NCBI RefSeq assembly: GCF_004795105.1
Contig: NZ_SSBL01000002.1
Coordinates: 1-64,000 of the forward strand
Source of the DNA: Streptomyces sp. A0642
GTDB taxonomy: Bacteria > Actinomycetota > Actinomycetes > Streptomycetales > Streptomycetaceae
DNA: 64,000 nt
Reading direction: 5' to 3'
Shown piece after piece: positions 35,478 to 43,238 of the stretch. Position 1 is the first letter of the stretch; each line of letters begins with the position of its first letter. A program made the position numbers and the translations under genes. The notes beneath the pieces were generated by a model that had not been told where the DNA came from, made no database searches, and saw only the letters and a list, made by a program, of their open reading frames with translations.

Positions 35478-37106
35478 TCAGGCAGGGGTCAGGCCCTGGT
35501 TGCCCACCTCCGTGACGAACGAGGCGGCCGTCGTTACGGGGGCGCCGGGCGTGGTGACGGCCGGCACCGTGCGGTAGTCGGCGCGCGCCTGGCCCTCCTG
35601 GAGCGTGACGAGGGCGTATCCGCGCCGCCCGTTGTAGAACTTCATGTGCGGGTTGGCGCTCGTGAGGGCGGCCCAGTTGGCCGGCTTCTCGGAGCCGTTC
35701 TTGCCGCTGGCGATGGACGTGGCGACGATCTCGGTGCCGACGGTGCGGGAGGCGGGGTCGTCGAAGTCCCGCTTCAGGTCGAAGGCGTAGCCGACGTGCA
35801 CGTCGCCGGTCAGCACCATGAGGTTGTCCACCCCGGCGGCCTCGGCGCCCTTGAGGACGCGGTCCCGGGACGCCGGGTAGCCGTCCCAGGAGTCCATGGA
35901 CAGCTTGTACGCGTCGGTCGGGACGTCACGCCGCCGGGCGAAGGTCACCTGCTGCGGGACGACGTTCCACGTGGCCTTCGAGTGGCGCCAGCCGTCGATC
36001 AGCCAGCGTTCCTGGGCGGCGCCGGTCAGGGTGCGCGAGGGGTCCTCGGACTCGGGACCAGGGGTCTGCCAGCCGTCGCCGTACGCCTGGTCGCTGCGGT
36101 ACTGACGGGTGTCCAGGATGTCGAACTGGGCGAGCCGGCCGAACTGAAGCCGCCGGTAGAGCTTCATGTCCGGTCCGTCGGGCCGCTGCGGGGTGCGCAG
36201 CGGCTGGTTCTCCCAGTACGCGCGGTAGGCGGCGGCCCGGCGGATCAGGAACTCCTCGGGCGGCACGCTGTTCTCGGGGGTGTCGCCCGCGTAGTTGTTC
36301 TCGGTCTCGTGGTCGTCCCAGGTGACGACGAAGGGGTGCGCGGCGTGGGCGGCGCGCAGATCGGGGTCGGACTTGTAGAGGGCGTACCGCAGCCGGTAGT
36401 CCTCCAGGGTGGTCGTCTCCCGGTTGAAGAGGGCCGGCAGGGTGCGGTCGGTGTAGTTGCGGGCGCCGCCGGTCGCGGTGACGGCGTACTCGTAGAGGTA
36501 GTCGCCGAGGTGGAAGACGACGTCGACGTCCTCCTGCGCGAGGTGCTTGTACGCGGTGAAGTAGCCGTCGTGGTACGCCTGGCAGGAGACGGCGGCGAGG
36601 CTCAGCTCGCGCTTGTGGGCGCCCGGGGCGGGGGCGGTGCGGGTGCGGCCGACGGGGCTGGTCCACTGTCCGGTGCGGAACCGGTAGTACAGGACGCGGT
36701 CGGGGGCGAGGCCCTTGACCTCCACGTGGACGCTGTGGTGGAACTCGGGGTGCGCGGTGGCGGTGCCCCGGCGCACGACGCGCTGGAAGCGTTCGTCGCG
36801 GGCCAGCTCCCAGCTCACCTGGATGCGGGCGGCGGGCAGTCCGCTGTCGGGCTCGAACGGGCGGGGGGCGAGCCTCGTCCACAGGAGGACGGATTCGGGC
36901 AGCGGGTCACCGGAGGCCACACCGAGGGTGAACGGGTCCTCGCCGATCCGACGGGAGTCGAGCTCGGCGGCGCTCGCCGCTCCCGCGGCCGGCAGGCCGA
37001 CGGAGAACGCGAGTGCGGCGGCGGCTCCGGTGACGGTGAGAAAGCGGCGGCGACCGGTGTGCCGGGCCGCGTCGCGCAACTCCTGCTGGTGCGATGAGTG
37101 CGTCAT
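35478..37106 (-). CDS. PhoD-family alkaline phosphatase/phosphodiesterase, Tat-exported
   Basis: A 542-residue secreted enzyme that releases phosphate from organic esters. The Tat signal TGRRRFLTVTGAAAAL is followed by the N-terminal PhoD domain. Metal-binding motifs are AVSCQAY, FHLGDYLYEYA, VTWDDHETENNYAG and LTGDVHVGYAFD; these fit the PhoD active site of Fe and Ca ions bound by Asp, Asn, His and Cys. GGGAGGG precedes the ATG at 37106. A 9-of-11 match to a PHO-box unit lies upstream near 37190-37200, but adjacent units are poor. S. coelicolor SCO2286 is the probable counterpart by position. Confidence 0.92.
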   Translation of the reverse strand: MTHSSHQQELRDAARHTGRRRFLTVTGAAAALAFSVGLPAAGAASAAELDSRRIGEDPFTLGVASGDPLPESVLLWTRLAPRPFEPDSGLPAARIQVSWELARDERFQRVVRRGTATAHPEFHHSVHVEVKGLAPDRVLYYRFRTGQWTSPVGRTRTAPAPGAHKRELSLAAVSCQAYHDGYFTAYKHLAQEDVDVVFHLGDYLYEYAVTATGGARNYTDRTLPALFNRETTTLEDYRLRYALYKSDPDLRAAHAAHPFVVTWDDHETENNYAGDTPENSVPPEEFLIRRAAAYRAYWENQPLRTPQRPDGPDMKLYRRLQFGRLAQFDILDTRQYRSDQAYGDGWQTPGPESEDPSRTLTGAAQERWLIDGWRHSKATWNVVPQQVTFARRRDVPTDAYKLSMDSWDGYPASRDRVLKGAEAAGVDNLMVLTGDVHVGYAFDLKRDFDDPASRTVGTEIVATSIASGKNGSEKPANWAALTSANPHMKFYNGRRGYALVTLQEGQARADYRTVPAVTTPGAPVTTAASFVTEVGNQGLTPA

Positions 37107-37367
37107 CTGTCCCTCCCCTGACTGGTGATGTGGGGGAAGTCCACCGGGCCGGCGCATCCAGGGGTTGGCGTGCTCACGTCGCACGGGCGTCGCCTGGATG
37201 AGGAATGCGGCAGGAATGGATCCCCAGGGGCAAACTCCGCGTACGCGGCAAAACCATGATCATCAACTTTGGGCGCGATCCCCGGGGAATCGCCGGTGCC
37301 GCACCGGGAATCACCCCCCGGGACGCGAACGCACCGGGAGGACCGCCGGGGCGTACGCTGCCGCACC

Positions 37368-38141
37368 ATGAGCAACAAACTGTTGAACTCCGCGACGAAG
37401 ACGGCCGTAGTGACGGGCGCGGGCTCCGGTATCGGCCGCGCGGTGGCTCTGGCGCTGACCGGCGCCGGCTGGTCGGTGGCGCTCGCGGGCCGCCGCCCCG
37501 GGCCGCTCACCGAGACCGCGGCACTGGCCGGGGCGGACGCCCGGGTGATCACCGTCCCCGCCGACGTGTCCCGCCCGGACGACGTGTCCGCCCTGTTCTC
37601 CTCCGTACGCGAGTGCTTCGGCCGCCTCGATCTGCTCTTCAACAACGCGGGCACCTTCGGGCCGCCGGCCGTGCCCGTCGAGGACCTGGCCTACGACGAC
37701 TGGCGCGCGGTGGTCGACGTGAACCTGACGGGGGCGTTCCTGTGCGCGCAGGCGGCGTACCGGCAGATGAAGGAGCAGGAGCCGCAGGGCGGGCGCATCA
37801 TCAACAACGGCTCGGTCTCCGCCCACGCGCCGCGCCCGCACTCCATCGCCTACACCGCGACCAAGCACGCGATGACCGGCCTGACGAAGTCGCTGTCGCT
37901 GGACGGCCGCCCGTACCGGATCGCCTGCGGACAGATCGACATCGGCAACGCCGCGACCGAGATGACCGAACGGATGCGGACCGGCACGTTGCAGGCCAAC
38001 GGCGAACTGGCCGTGGAGCCGGTGATGGCGGCCGCGGACGTGGGGCGGACGGTGGTCCACATGGCGGAGCTGCCCCTTGAGGCGAACGTCCAGTTCGCCA
38101 CGGTGATGGCGACGGCGATGCCGTACGTGGGGCGGGGCTGA
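37368..38141 (+). CDS. SDR family oxidoreductase
   Basis: A 257-residue classical short-chain dehydrogenase. The cofactor motif TGAGSGIG is at residues 16-23, with LAGRRPG suggesting NADPH preference, and LLFNNAG follows. The catalytic set is N, the Ser in [10 protein letters not shown] and the YTATKHA Tyr-Lys pair. Substrate is unknown. A TACGCT -10 at 37353 lies nine nt before the ATG, so the leader is very short. It is divergent from the phosphatase gene. Confidence 0.9.
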   Translation: MSNKLLNSATKTAVVTGAGSGIGRAVALALTGAGWSVALAGRRPGPLTETAALAGADARVITVPADVSRPDDVSALFSSVRECFGRLDLLFNNAGTFGPPAVPVEDLAYDDWRAVVDVNLTGAFLCAQAAYRQMKEQEPQGGRIINNGSVSAHAPRPHSIAYTATKHAMTGLTKSLSLDGRPYRIACGQIDIGNAATEMTERMRTGTLQANGELAVEPVMAAADVGRTVVHMAELPLEANVQFATVMATAMPYVGRG

Positions 38142-38305
38142 CGACGACCGGGGCACGGAACCGGCTTGCTCGACACAAGAACTGACCGCCCCTCACCTTC
38201 GGGACGACCGATGCGCGCCGGACAGGCACCCACCCGGTCCGGTAAGCGCGTGCTGCCCTATGCTCGGTTCCTCTTCACCGGAACTCCACAGGAGGAACAC
38301 ACTCC

Positions 38306-38773
38306 ATGCGCATACGCACCGCCGCGCCCCTCGCCCTGGCCGCCACCACCGCCCTCGCGGGCTCACTCCTGCTCGCGGCCCCCGTATCGGCCGCCACGCA
38401 CCAGGGCGGGGTGCACCTCGGCAGGATCCAGTACGACAGCCCCGGCAAGGACACCCGGTCCAACACGTCGCTGAACGCCGAGTGGGTCGAGATCCACAAC
38501 AACACCCGGGCGAAGGTGCAGCTGAAGGGCTACAAGCTCAAGGACAACACCGGGTACACCTACACCTTCCCCTCCTACAGCATCGGCGTGGGCAAGACCG
38601 TCAGGGTCCACACCGGCAAGGCCAAGAACAGCGCCGGTCACGTGTACTGGAACCGCGGCTCGTACGTCTGGAACAACACCGGTGACAAGGCGCGGCTGAT
38701 CAAGCCGAGCGGCAAGCTCCTGGACTCCTGCTCCTGGACGAAGTCGGGCACGGGAACCAAGAACTGCCACTGA
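38306..38773 (+). CDS. Secreted lamin-tail domain protein
   Basis: A 155-residue exported protein. A Sec signal (residues 1-31, MRIRTAAPLALAATTALAG, cleavage near VSAATH) precedes one lamin-tail (LTD) beta-sandwich domain. Domain landmarks are LGRIQYDSP, NAEWVEIHNNT, LKGYKLKDNTGYTYTFPS, WNNTGDKARLI and DSCSW, with two Cys that may pair. Bacterial LTD proteins are often found with surface nucleases, but here it stands alone. AGGAGG lies 9 nt before the ATG. Confidence 0.9.
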   Translation: MRIRTAAPLALAATTALAGSLLLAAPVSAATHQGGVHLGRIQYDSPGKDTRSNTSLNAEWVEIHNNTRAKVQLKGYKLKDNTGYTYTFPSYSIGVGKTVRVHTGKAKNSAGHVYWNRGSYVWNNTGDKARLIKPSGKLLDSCSWTKSGTGTKNCH

Positions 38774-38792
38774 GGGCTGTCCCGGTCCGGGA

Positions 38793-38845
38793 CATTCCTC
38801 CCGTCCCGCCCGGGCGAGGGGGCGGGCGGGATGACGGGGGGAATG
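38793..38845 (+). terminator. Terminator after lamin-tail gene
   Basis: A long GC hairpin pairs CATTCC...CCCGCCC with GGGCGGG...GGAATG, with small bulges. Confidence 0.65.
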
Positions 38846-38874
38846 CCCCGGGCCGGGGCTCGGTTGTGGTCGGC

Positions 38875-39759
38875 ATGACTGATCTTTCCGCGACAGCCGT
38901 CCTGCGCTACACAGCCTTCTCCGCCGACCCGGCGGGCGGGAATCCGGCCGGGGTGGTGCTGGACGCCTCCGGTATGGACGAGGCGGACATGCTCGCCGTC
39001 GCGGCGGAGCTCGGCTACAGCGAGTCGGCCTTCCTGACCGGGCCGGCGGAGGCCTCGGAGCCCGGTGCGCGCGGTTACGCGATCCGCTACTTCAGCCCGA
39101 AGGCCGAGGTCCCGTTCTGCGGTCACGCCACCGTCGCCACGGCCCTGGCGCTCGCCGACCGGGACGGTCCCGGGGACCTGGAGTTCGCCACCGCTGCGGG
39201 CACGGTGCCGGTCACCGTCGTCCGCGAGGGGGGCGAACTGCGGGCGACCCTCACCAGCGTGGAACCGCACCTCGCGGACGTCGCTCCGCAGGACCTCGCC
39301 GAAGCGCTGGCCGCCCTGGACTGGCCGGCCGCCGACCTCGACCCGGCCCTGCCGCCCAGGATCGCCTACGCGGGCGCCCGGCACCTCGTGCTGGCCGCCG
39401 CGACCCGGGAGCGACTGGGCGACCTCTCCTACGACTTCGCGCGTCTCGAAGCGCTGATGCACCGACTGGACCTCACCACGCTCCAGCTCGTGTGGCGCGC
39501 CTCGGACACCGTCTTCCACGTCCGCGACCCGTTCCCGGTGGGCGGTGTGGTCGAGGACCCGGCGACGGGCGCGGCGGCGGCCGCCTTCGGCGCGTACCTG
39601 CGCACCCTGTCCCTGGTCCCGGAGACCGCCGCGCTCACCCTGCACCAGGGTGAGGACATGGGCCGCCCGGGCACGCTGACCGTCACCTTGCGGGCCGGGG
39701 ACCCGCGGGTCCGGGTCAGCGGGACGGGGACGCGCATCCCCGGCCCGGCGGGCGTGTGA
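38875..39759 (+). CDS. PhzF family isomerase-like protein
   Basis: A 294-residue protein of normal PhzF length. Key segments are GGNPAGVVLD, LGYSESAFL with the catalytic-type Glu, FCGHATVATALAL and EDPATGAAAAAFGAYL in the second half-domain. PhzF isomerises a dihydrohydroxyanthranilate in phenazine synthesis, but no phenazine genes are here, so the substrate is unknown. An upstream GTG at 38866 is a possible alternative start. It runs convergently into the epimerase gene, 9 nt away. Confidence 0.9.
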   Translation: MTDLSATAVLRYTAFSADPAGGNPAGVVLDASGMDEADMLAVAAELGYSESAFLTGPAEASEPGARGYAIRYFSPKAEVPFCGHATVATALALADRDGPGDLEFATAAGTVPVTVVREGGELRATLTSVEPHLADVAPQDLAEALAALDWPAADLDPALPPRIAYAGARHLVLAAATRERLGDLSYDFARLEALMHRLDLTTLQLVWRASDTVFHVRDPFPVGGVVEDPATGAAAAAFGAYLRTLSLVPETAALTLHQGEDMGRPGTLTVTLRAGDPRVRVSGTGTRIPGPAGV

Positions 39760-39768
39760 GGGCCGGCC

Positions 39769-40701
39769 TCAGCGGCTGAGGAACTCCCGGTACCAGGGGG
39801 CGTGCGCCGCGAAGGACGTCCGGAAGTCCGGGCCCGGCGCACAGCCGAACTCCTGCCCGACGCGTTCGTCGGCGAACCAGTGGTCGAGGGTCAGCATCTC
39901 GAAGTGGTGCGTGGCGTACGGGACTCCGGCCAGCCGGCGGCGGGCCTCGTCGAGGCCGATCTCCGTTCCGGCCCAGGGCAGCCGGAGTTCGCCGAGCACC
40001 GTGGAGAGCAGGTCCGAACAGGTCACCGGCTCGGGATGGTTGACGTGGTAGACCCCGGACGGCGGCTTCGCGGCGAGCGCCGCCCCGAGCAGGGTGCGGC
40101 CCAGCGTCTCCACGTCGATCAGCGAATGGCGGGCGTCGCAGCCGGCCGGCGCCGCCGCCAGGTACCGCAGCAGGGCGACGAGGCCGGGGATCGCCCACCG
40201 GTCCCCCGGCCCGTGCACGATGTGGGGGCGCAGGACGGCGCCGCCGGCCGCCAGGACGTGCTGCTCGGCGGCGACCCGGGTCAGGCTGGTGGTGGAAGCG
40301 GGGGCCGGCTCGGCCATGCCCGGAAGCAGTCCGGTGAAGGGGCCGCGGCCGTAGACGGAGGCGGTGCTCAGCTGGACGATCCGGCCGACTCCGCTGCGTA
40401 CGGCCTCGTCGACCAGCGCACGGGTTCCGTGGTCGTTGACGACTCGGGCGGTCTGCTCGTCGGAGCCGATCAGGGAGGCGCAGTGGATCACGGCGTCGAC
40501 GCCCTCGCAGCTTCCGCGCAGCGATCCGGGGTCGGCGAGATCCCCGTGGACCGTCTCGTGGCCGGTCCCGTCCGCGGGGACGTCGAGCGCGCTCCGGTGG
40601 GTCATCAGCCGCAGCCGGACCCCGGGCGTCGCGCGCGCGGCGGCGGCCACCCGGCTGCCGATGAAGCCGGTCGCGCCCGTGATGAGGATGCGGGGGGTCA
40701 T
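39769..40701 (-). CDS. NAD-dependent epimerase/dehydratase, probable gamma-butyrolactone tailoring reductase
   Basis: A 310-residue extended-SDR enzyme. The cofactor motif GATGFIGSR is at residues 8-16, followed by VHGDLADP and VIHCASLIG. The active-site region LSTASVYGRG has the Ser/Thr and Tyr but not the classical YxxxK lysine at the usual spacing. Its ATG overlaps the stop of the AfsA-like gene (ATGA), so the two are coupled. In gamma-butyrolactone systems a reductase converts the butenolide or keto intermediate; that role is inferred from position. Confidence 0.85.
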   Translation of the reverse strand: MTPRILITGATGFIGSRVAAAARATPGVRLRLMTHRSALDVPADGTGHETVHGDLADPGSLRGSCEGVDAVIHCASLIGSDEQTARVVNDHGTRALVDEAVRSGVGRIVQLSTASVYGRGPFTGLLPGMAEPAPASTTSLTRVAAEQHVLAAGGAVLRPHIVHGPGDRWAIPGLVALLRYLAAAPAGCDARHSLIDVETLGRTLLGAALAAKPPSGVYHVNHPEPVTCSDLLSTVLGELRLPWAGTEIGLDEARRRLAGVPYATHHFEMLTLDHWFADERVGQEFGCAPGPDFRTSFAAHAPWYREFLSR

Positions 40702-41753
40702 GAGACGTCCGTTCTGGGTTCACCGCTGCGCGGCGAGCGGAGGGTGCAGGTGAAGGCCGGTTCGCCGTCCTGAACAGCGCGCACGAACACTCCGGCGGGC
40801 GAGCCGGGGCCGGCCGGGAGCACGGTGGCCTCGAGGTGGCAGGGGCGGTCCAGCTCCACGTACTGGAGGAAGTCGGCCTGCATCTCCGTCGGCAGGAACA
40901 CCGAACCGGTGGCGGCGTGCGCGGCCTGCCGGGCCGCTTCCAGCAGGAGGATGCCCGGAACGTGGTCGTTGGGGCGGCCGAAGAGTGTCGTGTGCCGGGT
41001 GTCGAGCCGCAGCAGCCACGTGCCCGGGTCCGTGCCGGGCGAAAGGACGACGTCGTTCTCGGAGGTCCTGCCGACCGTGCGCGGTGCGACGGCGGGCAGG
41101 AGGGGTATGGGGGTGTCGAACACGGCGCTGCGGTGACCGCGCAGCCGCTGGTACGCCCCGGCGGAGGTGCAGCTGATCCGGCCGCCGCCGGTGGCGAGCA
41201 CGGTGCCCTGGCGGTGCAGGAGGAGTTCGAGATGCATGGAGCCCAGGCTCCGGCCCCGGCGGCGGATCCGGGAGCAGGAGACGTCCACCGTGACGTCCCA
41301 GCGGTCCTCGCCCAGTTCGAGCCGTTCCGACGCGGTGGTGTATCTCAGCTCCCACATCACGAACGCGTCGCCGACCGGCACCCCGAACTGGGCGTGGGCG
41401 ATCAGCATCGTCGTCTGCCGCATGGTCTCGGCTATGAGCAGGGGGTCCTGGTGGCGGCCGTCGACGGGGGCGAAGAAGCGGTGGGACCGAGGCCAGTGGG
41501 CGGGCACCGAGAACTGGGTGTCGGTGAGCCGGGTGAGCCCGGTGGGGAAGACGTCGAGCGGGTCGGTCCGGTGGACCAGCTGTCTCAGCCGGTCGGGCGG
41601 TCCATCCCTGCGGACGGGCTCCTCGCCGGCGGAGGCGGCGGTCGCCTCCGGGCCGCCGGGGGCGTCCTCGGCACGGCCGGCGCCCGCGGCGTGTACGGCC
41701 CGCTCGACGCTCTCCACCGACATCGAAGCGCTGCGTGAGGTGAGCTGAACCAT
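40698..41753 (-). CDS. AfsA-like gamma-butyrolactone synthase
   Basis: A 351-residue AfsA-family enzyme. Family members condense dihydroxyacetone phosphate with a beta-ketoacyl-ACP, the first step of A-factor-type autoinducer synthesis. Two AfsA hotdog repeats are visible: one at about residues 70-195 (DTQFSVPAHWPRSHRFF ... IAETMRQTTMLIAHAQFGVPVG) and one at about 230-345 (HTTLFGRPNDHVPGILLLEAARQAAHAAT). The ATG at 41753 begins MVQLTSRSASMSVESVERAV, with GGGGGAAC upstream. It is divergent from the receptor gene, as in scbA-scbR. Confidence 0.93.
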   Translation of the reverse strand: MVQLTSRSASMSVESVERAVHAAGAGRAEDAPGGPEATAASAGEEPVRRDGPPDRLRQLVHRTDPLDVFPTGLTRLTDTQFSVPAHWPRSHRFFAPVDGRHQDPLLIAETMRQTTMLIAHAQFGVPVGDAFVMWELRYTTASERLELGEDRWDVTVDVSCSRIRRRGRSLGSMHLELLLHRQGTVLATGGGRISCTSAGAYQRLRGHRSAVFDTPIPLLPAVAPRTVGRTSENDVVLSPGTDPGTWLLRLDTRHTTLFGRPNDHVPGILLLEAARQAAHAATGSVFLPTEMQADFLQYVELDRPCHLEATVLPAGPGSPAGVFVRAVQDGEPAFTCTLRSPRSGEPRTDVS

Positions 41754-41802
41754 GAAGTTCCCCCAGGAGGATCCGAGTGAATGGGCCGAGCCGCCCCGCA
41801 GT

Positions 41803-41826
41803 AAGATACTGACAGCCCGGTTTTCC
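41803..41826. promoter_or_regulatory. Candidate autoregulatory element (ARE) for the butyrolactone receptor
   Basis: AAGATACTGACAGCCCGGTTTTCC is a weak palindrome (6 of 11 half-site matches) of about the size and base character of ArpA/ScbR-type operators, with an AnAnAC...GGTTTT flavour. It sits in the 125-bp gap between the AfsA-like gene and the receptor gene, about 50 bp from each start. Confidence 0.5.
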
Positions 41827-41878
41827 TTTCCAGCCAACCCCCTGTGGCGCCACCCACGCCACCTTTAGAGAGAAGCTG

Positions 41879-42541
41879 ATGGCACAGCAGGCGCGCGCGA
41901 TCCAGACCCGCAGGTCGATCCTGGTGGCGGCCGCCGACGTGTTCGACGAGCGCGGCTACAGCAGCGCGACCATCAGCGAGATCCTGGCGCGCGCCGGGGC
42001 CACCAAGGGGGCGCTGTACTTCCACTTCGCCTCGAAGGAAGACCTCGCGCTCGGGGTGATGGACATACAGCTGCACAGCGATCCGCTGCCGCCCCAGCTG
42101 ACGAAGCTCCAGGAGCTGGTGGACCAGGGCATGCTCCTCGCCTATCGGCTGCGCCATGAGCCGCTGGTGCGGGCCAGCGTGGGCCTGGCCATGGACCAGG
42201 CCGTGGAGGGCCTCGATCGTGGCACACCGTTCCGTGGCTGGATAGACCGGCTCGAAAACCTCCTGGTGGCCGCCAAGGGGCAGGGCGAGCTGCTGCCCCA
42301 CGTCGATCCGGGCGAGGCCGCGGAGATGCTGGCGGGATCCTTCTCGGGCATCCAGGTGATGTCCCAGGTCCTGTCCAACCGTGAGGACCTGGGCCGGCGC
42401 ATCTCGGTCCTGCTGCATTACGTGCTGCCGAGCATCTCGACGCCGGCCGTTCTGGCCACGCTGGATATGGCCGAAGATCGCGGTGAGCGTCTGCTCCGCA
42501 GCCTCGAAACCGTACCGAGCCAGGCCGAAACCACCGACTGA
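41879..42541 (+). CDS. Gamma-butyrolactone receptor, ArpA/ScbR-like TetR-family repressor
   Basis: A 220-residue repressor. Residues 9-56 form the TetR helix-turn-helix (TRRSILVAAADVFDERGYSSATISEILARAGATKGALYFHF read in short segments). The family-specific pieces KEDLALGVMD, LQELVDQGMLLAYRL, AMDQAVEGLDRGTPFRGW, NGELLPHV-like GQGELLPHVDP, AGSFSGIQVMSQVLS and VLPSISTPAVLATLDM match ScbR/ArpA closely, including the Trp region of the ligand pocket. Ligand binding would release DNA. GAGAAG lies 4-9 nt before the ATG. Confidence 0.94.
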   Translation: MAQQARAIQTRRSILVAAADVFDERGYSSATISEILARAGATKGALYFHFASKEDLALGVMDIQLHSDPLPPQLTKLQELVDQGMLLAYRLRHEPLVRASVGLAMDQAVEGLDRGTPFRGWIDRLENLLVAAKGQGELLPHVDPGEAAEMLAGSFSGIQVMSQVLSNREDLGRRISVLLHYVLPSISTPAVLATLDMAEDRGERLLRSLETVPSQAETTD

Positions 42542-42685
42542 ACTCCGGTGACCTCCGGCGTCCCCCTCATGATCACCGGAACCAGACCGCACGGTACGCA
42601 ACCGCCTTGTCCGTGGCAGTACTGCGGACGGCAGCCCGCTCCGTAAGCTCGATGGCTCAGCGTCCGTCGCCGACAGGAGCCGCCG

Positions 42686-43063
42686 ATGTCCGTACGCCGC
42701 GTAGTCCCGAACATCCCCACCGGTACCGGTGACGCATCCGGGGACGCCCCCGCAGCGATGCGGGCCAACGCCTCCTTCTACGAGCTGCTGGGCTTCGAGG
42801 AGGTCATGAACCAGGGCTGGATCATGACGCTCGCGTCGCCCTCCCACCCCACGGCCCAGATCAGCATCATGACCACCGACCGGACCGGCCCCGTCACCCC
42901 GGACCTGAGCGTGGAGGTCGAGGACGTGGACGCGGTCCACGCGGCGGTGGTCCGGAGCGGCGCGGAGATCGTGTACGGCCCGGCCGACGAGGAATGGGGC
43001 GTGCGCCGCTTCTTCGTACGCGATCCGAACGGGCGCGTCGTCAACGTCCTGAGCCATTCCTGA
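42686..43063 (+). CDS. VOC family (glyoxalase-like) protein
   Basis: A 125-residue protein of the vicinal-oxygen-chelate superfamily. The pattern ANASFYELLGFEEVMNQGW at the start and VRRFFVRDPNGRVVNVLSH at the end are typical. Such small proteins are enzymes such as lyases or dioxygenases, or drug-binding resistance proteins like bleomycin-binding protein. The substrate is unknown. AGGAG at 42675 is about 7 nt before the ATG. It lies just after the butyrolactone receptor and could be its target, which is speculative. Confidence 0.85.
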   Translation: MSVRRVVPNIPTGTGDASGDAPAAMRANASFYELLGFEEVMNQGWIMTLASPSHPTAQISIMTTDRTGPVTPDLSVEVEDVDAVHAAVVRSGAEIVYGPADEEWGVRRFFVRDPNGRVVNVLSHS

Positions 43064-43238
43064 CCCGAGACGCACGGGCGGCCCGCTCGCCGGGTCGACC
43101 GCGCTCGGCGAGACGTCACGCAGCCCGATCACCCCCTGCTCCGGAGGCGGAGCGCGCAAGAGGGGACAGCAGTGGGGCGCGTCCCCGGGTGGGAAACGCG
43201 CCCCTGACGTCAGCGTCTCGCAGGACGCCGGCCGTGCA

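Noticed and set aside
37185..37205. PHO box upstream of the PhoD-family gene
   Set aside because: Only one 11-bp unit matches well (9 of 11); adjoining direct-repeat units are poor, so it is mentioned but not called.
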